A stretch of 20,910 nucleotides of DNA from NCBI GenBank assembly GCA_033064195.1, contig JARBJD010000716.1:1-20910 (forward strand). Direction: 5' to 3'. Below the pieces are notes generated by a model, which did no database searches, had not been told where the DNA came from, and was given only the letters and a program-made list of their open reading frames with translations. Numbering within the stretch: position 1 is the first letter of the stretch; every line of letters starts with the position of its first letter. Positions 15,199 through 20,910 of the stretch are shown one piece after another. Both the position numbers and the translations under genes were made by a program. Source of the DNA: Blattamonas nauphoetae. Taxonomy: Eukaryota; Preaxostyla; Oxymonadida.

Positions 15199-15936
15199 TT
15201 AATATCCTCTCTTCACTTCTTCAAATGCTTCTTGGAGTCGTCGATCAATGACATATCTCACCCGTGTTTGTCCATTTTCGATCCTGAACAACCAATATGT
15301 TGCCTGATGTAATGCCAAAATGGGTGGAGGAGGACCTTCTGGAGTTGATGTGAAATATGGATCCAGTTCTCCCTGATTGATTGGTGTTCCTCTATAGACA
15401 ATTTTAACTGATTCTGCTGTTGAGATACCTTCTTCTCCACCAGCAATTTCACTTCGATCTGTTGGAACCATAAATGTGAAACTCGTAGCATCGGTAGCAG
15501 CTCTTTGTCTCACGCTCATTTTGTCAACTCCACCGGCCTTATACTTGGAATGTCGAGAAGCACATTTTGAATTCTCAAATTCTTCTGTTGCGGAACAACC
15601 AATGAAATCACCATTCACCATCATCATTTGATAGAACTCAGGTGAAGTTGTTGACATTGGGAAAATAGGGAAGTTGGATCCAAGCATTTCAAACTGACCA
15701 ACATATTGAGGATTTCTGAAGACTGTACACTCATTAGGTCTTTCTGGGAATAAGCACATCAGATTCATGAGATTGTTGAGTTTGATACTGATGTTTGATC
15801 TCACTCCCATGGCATTTGCTTTTGATTGAAATGATTGTGTGTCAATTCTTTTGGCTTTCAGAACATAAAGAAGTAGTGGTAGAAGCGATTTGGGAACCAA
15901 TCTGAAATTGTCATTGAAATCAAAACTAAAAGTCAA
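15199..15936 (-). pseudogene. Polinton major capsid-like protein, C-terminal part
   Basis: About 245 residues are in frame. Motifs that fit the double-jelly-roll major capsid of Polintons are SNFPIFPMSTTSPEFYQMMM, EEFENSKCASRHSKY, ATDATSFTFMVPTDRSE, IVYRGTPINQGELDPYF and GPPPPILALHQATYWLF, in that order. Full-length family members are roughly twice as long, so only the C-terminal part is present. The protein would form the hexameric shell of the particle. It ends 31 bp before the minor-capsid start, the usual neighbour order. It is treated as a fossil part of the element. The call is from motif memory, not a search. Confidence 0.5.
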
Positions 15937-17783
15937 GTCCGATTGACCAATTTTGAATCGTGTATTAAAAGGAATTTATGACATTTTGATGACATCAATG
16001 TTTGGCCTAAATTCTAAAAATATGTCCAATATTTTGACCTCGTGAAAAGTGTCAATTTTGAAGCAAATTTTGACAACATTCGAAAAAATGTTGGCACTTT
16101 TTTGGTGTTTTTCCCTTTTTGACCACAAATCAGTCGAATCCAATGTGAGAACCGTTTCGAATAATTCTGCAAAAAATTCTAAAATCTCGGGGACACTGTC
16201 GGTCCTCGATCAAGACAATCCTGATGAAAATCGGTTGAGAATTCGTCGAACTGTGTACCGAACTTAGGTCGAAAAAGTGAAGAAAAAGTCGATGTTCGGA
16301 TTTCGCCACTATGAACACCTTTTTGTCTCAAATTGTGTTCAAACACGTTCTAAAATTACGAAATTGATGTTGATAGGTGAAATTTTAGGAAAAAAGCACT
16401 TTTGAAAAAAAAGTTTGATCCGACCCCACAACATATTTTGAAAATGACAAAATTTTTAAGGAGGAGAAAGTGACGTCTCGCTCTTCTCCAACACGTCACT
16501 TTTCGCCCTCTGATGGTCTCAAAACGTGTCAAATCGGTAGTGGACAGGTATTCGCGTCATTCGGTTCTGACGATCCTCGACACACGATCGTTTTCACAAT
16601 TTTTTGTCAATTTTCATTTCTCATTGATTTCACGTCAACCACTTCACAATCGCACTCAAGCGACGCTTTTTTGAGAATTCTGGTTGTACATCACCTATAG
16701 TTCGCTCTGGAGGGTCGGTTTTTCGATCACACTTGTGACGACACATTTGCACCAACATTTTGACACTATGGATTTTTTGATCTGAATTTCGTTACAAATC
16801 CTTCTTTCTCGCGGTATGAGTGAGGTGTGCTCGAATTTTGAGGAGATTTTGTCGGATAGTTCTCCCATAAAGTCACTTTTTCATGTTTTCACTTCACAAC
16901 TTTTGACCGTTTTTGTCACTTCAAAACCGACTGTAGTCCCTTTCATTTCATCACTTTCTCTCCCCATTTCACATTTGATCTCTTCACCATTCCTCTTCAT
17001 TTTGCTCATATCACTTCCATTTTGTGGGCCGTTCTCACTTCACTAGCACATCATTTTAGTCAACTTTTCATCAACTTTTTCACAAAAACAGAGTAAAAGA
17101 AAGCGAATCAAGCATGAACAAAACGGGCAAGTATGAGACTGAGATGAAAATTGACGATCGTGAAAATGACGTGAAATGTGACACCAATAGTGAAAATGTC
17201 GCTTGTGTTCTCGGTTTTATCTCTTAAAAACATCGAAAAGTGATCAAAAATGTACGTGATATGATGAAGATTACGGAAAAATTCCGAGATATGAAGTGAG
17301 CCGTTGAAAGTGAGATCTCGGTAAAAGTCCGGAATCTTCACTTAACGGAAATTAGTGTGTTGAATTTGAGAAAAAGTTATAGAGAAAGAAACATGAATGA
17401 AGTGGTTAAAAAGGATAAACAATGAAAAAACGAAGTCGGAAGTGGGACCAAAAATGAAATGCTATCGGATGAAAATGAAGTGACAATTCGATCAAAAACG
17501 AGTTAAACAGAGCTGAAAAAAGAGAGAAATGAGAGTGACATACTCGTTTTTACATAAAAGTACCGAGATCCACGACCGATCCTGAAACCCTGCATAACTC
17601 TGCAAAAGCTCGGAAAATCCAAAAAACGAAGCATACCACGATGATCCTACAGTTCCGGAGATTCCAAAACGCGAAGAATCAGAACGAAACAAACACTCTT
17701 GAGAAATGAGTGATCGAACCCATTGATCCTCGTTTCTAGTGAAAAATCCAAAACTGAGAAAACAACGAATGAAAATTGATTTT
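15937..17783. other. 1.85-kb gene-free gap between divergent Polinton genes, with a strand switch from pyrimidine-rich to purine-rich
   Basis: No convincing gene lies on either strand; the short open frames are T- or A-rich and unlike proteins. The plus strand is pyrimidine-rich up to about 17080 (TTTTTGTCACTTC-like phrases) and purine-rich from about 17090 to 17780 (GAAAATGAAGTGA-like phrases). The two halves share short phrases in inverted sense (GAAGTGACAA at 17480 and, reversed, near 16919) but no long inverted repeat was found by eye. It may be foreign sequence, an eroded gene pair, or a control or terminal region of the element. Confidence 0.5.
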
Positions 17784-17808
17784 TGAATTTTTTAATTTGT
17801 ATTAAATG
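17784..17808 (+). promoter_or_regulatory. T-rich TAAATG start motif of the two-repeat protein gene
   Basis: A 25-bp motif ends with the start codon: TGAATTTTTTA, a short variable part, TTGTA, then TTAAATG. It matches 18217-18241 at 22 of 25 positions. Confidence 0.7.
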
Positions 17809-18195
17809 AATCCAACTGCGATGTACAAGGAAAGACGTCGAGTATGTTCTGAACAAACATTTGTTGAATCAATGAGAGAAGAGAACTGTTCACTAGTCTC
17901 TGAGTATGTCAGAAATAATGTGCCGGTGACGTATGTTCATGAGGGAGTTGAATGGAGAATAAAACCAAAGTTGTGGAATCAAGGAAACAGACATCACCTA
18001 GCGAAACGTCGACACTACACTCAATCATTTGTGGAGAATGAACTGAAGAAATACAATTGTGAACTCGTAGGTGAGTACACAAAAGTTCTGGTTCCATTCA
18101 CATATCGAGAGATTGGCGGAAGTGAAGTGTTCAGAATTAGACTTGATGCATGGCTGACAGCTAAGAAAAAGCCCCATCTGAGAAAACAGAAATAA
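17806..18195 (+). CDS. small basic protein of two tandem repeats in the Polinton
   Basis: It codes 129 residues and starts at an ATG that closes the shared T-rich motif. Two repeats are visible: residues 18-64 (TFVESMREENCSLVSEY, then VPVTYVHEGVEWRIKPKLW) and about 74-122 (SFVENELKKYNCELVGEY, then VPFTYREIGGSEVFRIRLDAW). Each has F/E helix start, N-C-x-L-V-x-E-Y, P-x-T-Y, and a closing R-I-x-x-x-x-W strand. The shape resembles the small repeats seen near homing endonucleases and other treble-clef-like DNA-binding units, but without the usual extra Cys pairs (inference). The protein is rich in K and R, so nucleic acid binding is plausible. It lies 43 bp upstream of the polymerase on the same strand. 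I do not recognise a named family. Confidence 0.6.
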   Translation: MNPTAMYKERRRVCSEQTFVESMREENCSLVSEYVRNNVPVTYVHEGVEWRIKPKLWNQGNRHHLAKRRHYTQSFVENELKKYNCELVGEYTKVLVPFTYREIGGSEVFRIRLDAWLTAKKKPHLRKQK

Positions 18196-18216
18196 ACACT
18201 CAACTTTTTTTATTTT

Positions 18217-18241
18217 TGGATTTTTTATTTTGTAGTAAATG
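18217..18241 (+). promoter_or_regulatory. T-rich TAAATG start motif of the DNA polymerase gene
   Basis: The 25-bp motif reads TGGATTTTTTATTTTGTAGT and closes with AAATG, ending with the polymerase start codon. It fits in the 43-bp gap behind the preceding gene, so the polymerase probably has its own promoter. Confidence 0.7.
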
Positions 18242-20910
18242 ACACTGCTAAAACCAATCAAAGAAAGAATTCAAGAAATTCGAGATCTCTTTCCGAATGC
18301 ACAATTTCAATTTAGTGATGGTCGAACGTATATTCCAGACAGCAAAAATTATCAACATCACAGATCATTTCTCCTGAATATGCTTCAACACACAGATCTC
18401 GAGTTTCCACATCCAATAAAGAATCTCGATCTAAATCTCATTCCAGATTTTATTGAACAAGTGAAACTTCGACAACAGATGGCATCAGAAGATCGACTCG
18501 CTCACCGAATGATTGTTGAGAACATGAAAGCAAATCCAAGAGTGAACAAAGATGAACTGAAAAAGCAAGTGTTCAGAATGACGTGGAAACTGAAATCAAT
18601 CGAAGAGAAGCTGATGGATCATTGGATGAAGAATCTGTTGATCATTCAGAAGAAAAATGAACAAATGGAAAAAAGAGAAGTACAGACATTTGATGGATTT
18701 GAAGAATGCATATTACTTGCTGAACCGCGTGACAAAGTAGCATTCAATTCTTGTCTCATGGATGCACGAAGGAAGTTCAAAAAGAATGAAGTCGAGAAGG
18801 TTGAAGATAATGGAAAACCATATCAACTGTACTTCCACAATCATCTGAAGAACGTTGAAGAAATCACAACATTCATCAAAGCAGTGTTCGACAAAGAGAA
18901 AGATCATCCATTCAAGATCAGTATTGACTTTGGAAAGATCATCGAGAGAAAAGACAAAGATGAGACAACATACAAAGATTTCAGACCAGAATTGGAGAAC
19001 ACATCAAAGAGTTTCCCAACTGTGATCAGAAGTTCAGGAGACATCAATGAGTATTCAAAATATGCAATCAATCTGATCAAAGAATCTCAAGAGAGAACAT
19101 TGATGGATACGAAGACAATGTACATCGCTTTCCACTCAATTCTAGTTGCAGTCTATCGATTCCCAGTTGCAGGAAAAGCAAATGCCATTCTCACTGAACA
19201 CATCAAAACGAGAAACGTTCGGTACATCGATTCTGAGTTCAACATCTGCTTCTTTCAATCATTGTCGTTCCTCACCCTTCCAGAAGTTCCTGGTAAGAAG
19301 ATATCAATCAATATGAGAAACGTTGAAGCAAAAAGATTGTTCGCAGAATCGAAGAATCTGACCCACCTGAAGCCACATCAACTGACTGAACACTTGCGCA
19401 ATTATCCTGGATTTGATATCGCTTGTGATTTGGAGAAAGAAATGATTAGACACAACATCGCAGTTCACATTTATGAATATGATGAAGACAAGAAGACGTA
19501 TTTCCTAAGTCAATCGTATGTCAACGAAAATGACGATGCAAGAGTTCTCCCACTTCTGATGATTCCTCTCACTGCAACTCTCGTTCATGTGATGTTCATT
19601 GTTGATCCTGAGAAAATCACTGGATACAAACTCTGTCCTTATTGTCAGTCAAGAGGATTCCAAGTCAAGGATTCTCACTTCAAGACATACTACGAGAAGC
19701 ATCTCAAAGAGTGCAAAGAACTTGATGGAAAACATGTGAAGAAGATCACTCTTGACAAAACACCAAGACCATATGTTCCACATATTCTGAACAATAGAAC
19801 ATTTGAGTTTCTGATGGCACACAAGAGACAAAACGAATTCAAACCAACGCAGTACTACATCACGTACGATTTCGAAACGATGGAAGATCTCATTCTTGAT
19901 AATCTATTCTCTGATGACAATACTCAGTTGATCTCACATTTGAAACCACTCTCTGTTGCATCTGCAATCAAAACAAAATCAGGGGTGAAGTCAATCTACT
20001 TTGATCTTCGAAATGGAAAGGACTTTGTGAAACAATGGATCAGAGAGCTCTTCAAATATGCTAAAACTGTTCGAGAGGACAACTACTACGAAGACCCGGA
20101 AATACCCTCACAGAATGAAGTCAGTGTGATTGGATTCAATAGCTCCAGATTTGACATCAATCTCATCTTCCGTGATCTCGTTGACAAGGATTGGAAAGTG
20201 GTGAGCTTCCTTGGATCCACAACGAAGTACAAACAAGTTCTTGATCAGACACGAGAAAACACAACAGGTAACTCCGCTTCATTGATAGCGTGTTTACACT
20301 GGACCAATGACATTACTGGAAATGCAGTGAAGGTTTTGAGGAAATAATTCTGCCGAGAGCTCTGACGCCTTGCAAAGGCAAGACAACACTTCAGAAATCA
20401 TTCTTTGCTTACGAGTCATTTGATTCATCAGACTACGATGCAGTGCTGAGCAAACAAGAACCATTCTCCAAATATGAATTCTACTCCAGTCTGAACAACA
20501 GTGAAATGTCCGACATTGATTACCAAATATATCTTGACGATTGGAACAAACAAGGATTCAAAAACAGATGGGATTACCTCAAGTTCTACAACATCAGAGA
20601 CGTCGAATGTATGATTGCACCATTGGATAATCCTACTGATCTGAACTTCCAATACAAGGTGGATATGTTGCACAATCTTTCATTGTCAGCGAATGCTTCA
20701 GCAATCAAATATGCGCCTGCCAAGGACTTTGATATTGACGATGATTTCAATGGAGTGGATCAATCTGGTGAAATAAAAATCACCAAGCAATACTGGAAGT
20801 ACAAGGTTGCATCGTACATTTATCAAGACCAGAAAGCTCATCGCAGTACTGATAAAAATGTCACTGAAGCTGACTACGATCATTTGTTCAACAATGCAAG
20901 AGGTGCTATA
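18239..20910 (+). pseudogene. Polinton protein-primed family B DNA polymerase (N-terminal and exonuclease parts)
   Basis: This polymerase would replicate the element from a terminal protein. Parts in order, numbered from the ATG at 18239: a helical, lysine-rich N-terminal region (1-300); a segment starting VRYIDSEFNICFF (about 328-340) with a later LVHVMFI (about 448-454) that resembles an OTU-type cysteine protease fold; a zinc finger CPYC...HLKEC (466-492); exonuclease motif I YITYDFETME (D544, E546); and exonuclease motif II GFNSSRFD (632-639). Polymerase-like sequence goes on to the right edge and includes a YNIRDVE that fits exonuclease motif III. The palm motifs (SLYPS, YxDTDS types) are not reached in the window. 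The gene looks broken, with about one break in the visible part, so it is treated as a fossil. The family call is strong; the OTU-like reading is weak. Confidence 0.8.

Larger units (their letters stand above)
14757..20910. mobile_element. Polinton/Maverick-like element, fossil, open at the right edge
   Basis: The element is recognised from its set of parts: a minor-capsid-like gene and the C-terminal part of a major-capsid-like gene on the minus strand, a small two-repeat protein on the plus strand, and a protein-primed family B DNA polymerase that runs off the window. The integrase, packaging ATPase and protease were not seen and may lie beyond the edge or be lost. The terminal inverted repeats were not found, so the left limit is only the end of the last recognisable gene. 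The visible part looks broken, with at least two breaks. The long gene parts still read cleanly, which points to a fairly young fossil. Confidence 0.7.

Noticed and set aside
16470-17046. Short plus-strand open frames in the Polinton gap
   Set aside because: They are serine/phenylalanine-rich readings of pyrimidine-rich DNA without any motif, and none is preceded by the shared start motif.

Overview
The window looks like nuclear DNA of a unicellular eukaryote. It has long, mostly intron-free reading frames with low-complexity inserts, TAA, TAG and TGA all used as stops, AT-rich spacers, and a dense pile of eukaryotic transposable elements (pogo/Tigger, hAT, a Tc1/mariner-like element and a Polinton/Maverick). 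A protist, possibly an anaerobic metamonad, is a guess from gene style; no marker gene settles it.

Layout. (1) About 0.5-9.4 kb: a plus-strand block of long coding frames. It opens with a charged 24-nt-repeat coiled-coil and a P-loop NTPase of the Crinkler/RHS (CR) kind. Very long, mostly helical proteins that I do not recognise follow (to 4655, about 5155-7287, 7415-9370). The frames overlap or hand over to each other, so they may be one or two large genes split by introns, frame changes or sequence errors. A 0.5-kb AT-rich segment separates the first part from the rest. (2) 9.65-11.12 kb: a 1.46-kb element without a clear gene. It has 36-bp terminal and 34-bp subterminal inverted repeats at exactly equal spacing on both sides, like the IR/DR layout of some Tc1/mariner elements. 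(3) 11.27-14.08 kb: a pogo-type transposase whose DDE core is fused in one open frame to an almost complete hAT transposase core. (4) 14.75 kb to the right edge: a Polinton/Maverick-like fossil. It has capsid-type genes on the minus strand (minor capsid, C-terminal part of a major capsid), a 1.85-kb gene-free gap, then a small two-repeat protein and a protein-primed family B DNA polymerase on the plus strand, which runs off the window. Two of these frames start inside a near-identical T-rich ...TAAATG motif, and a related motif precedes the minor capsid start.

The most unusual items are the pogo-hAT double transposase, the equal-spacing IR/DR element, the shared start motif of the Polinton genes, and the CR-type NTPase at the head of a very long unrecognised protein. 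All family names come from reading motifs by eye; no search was run.
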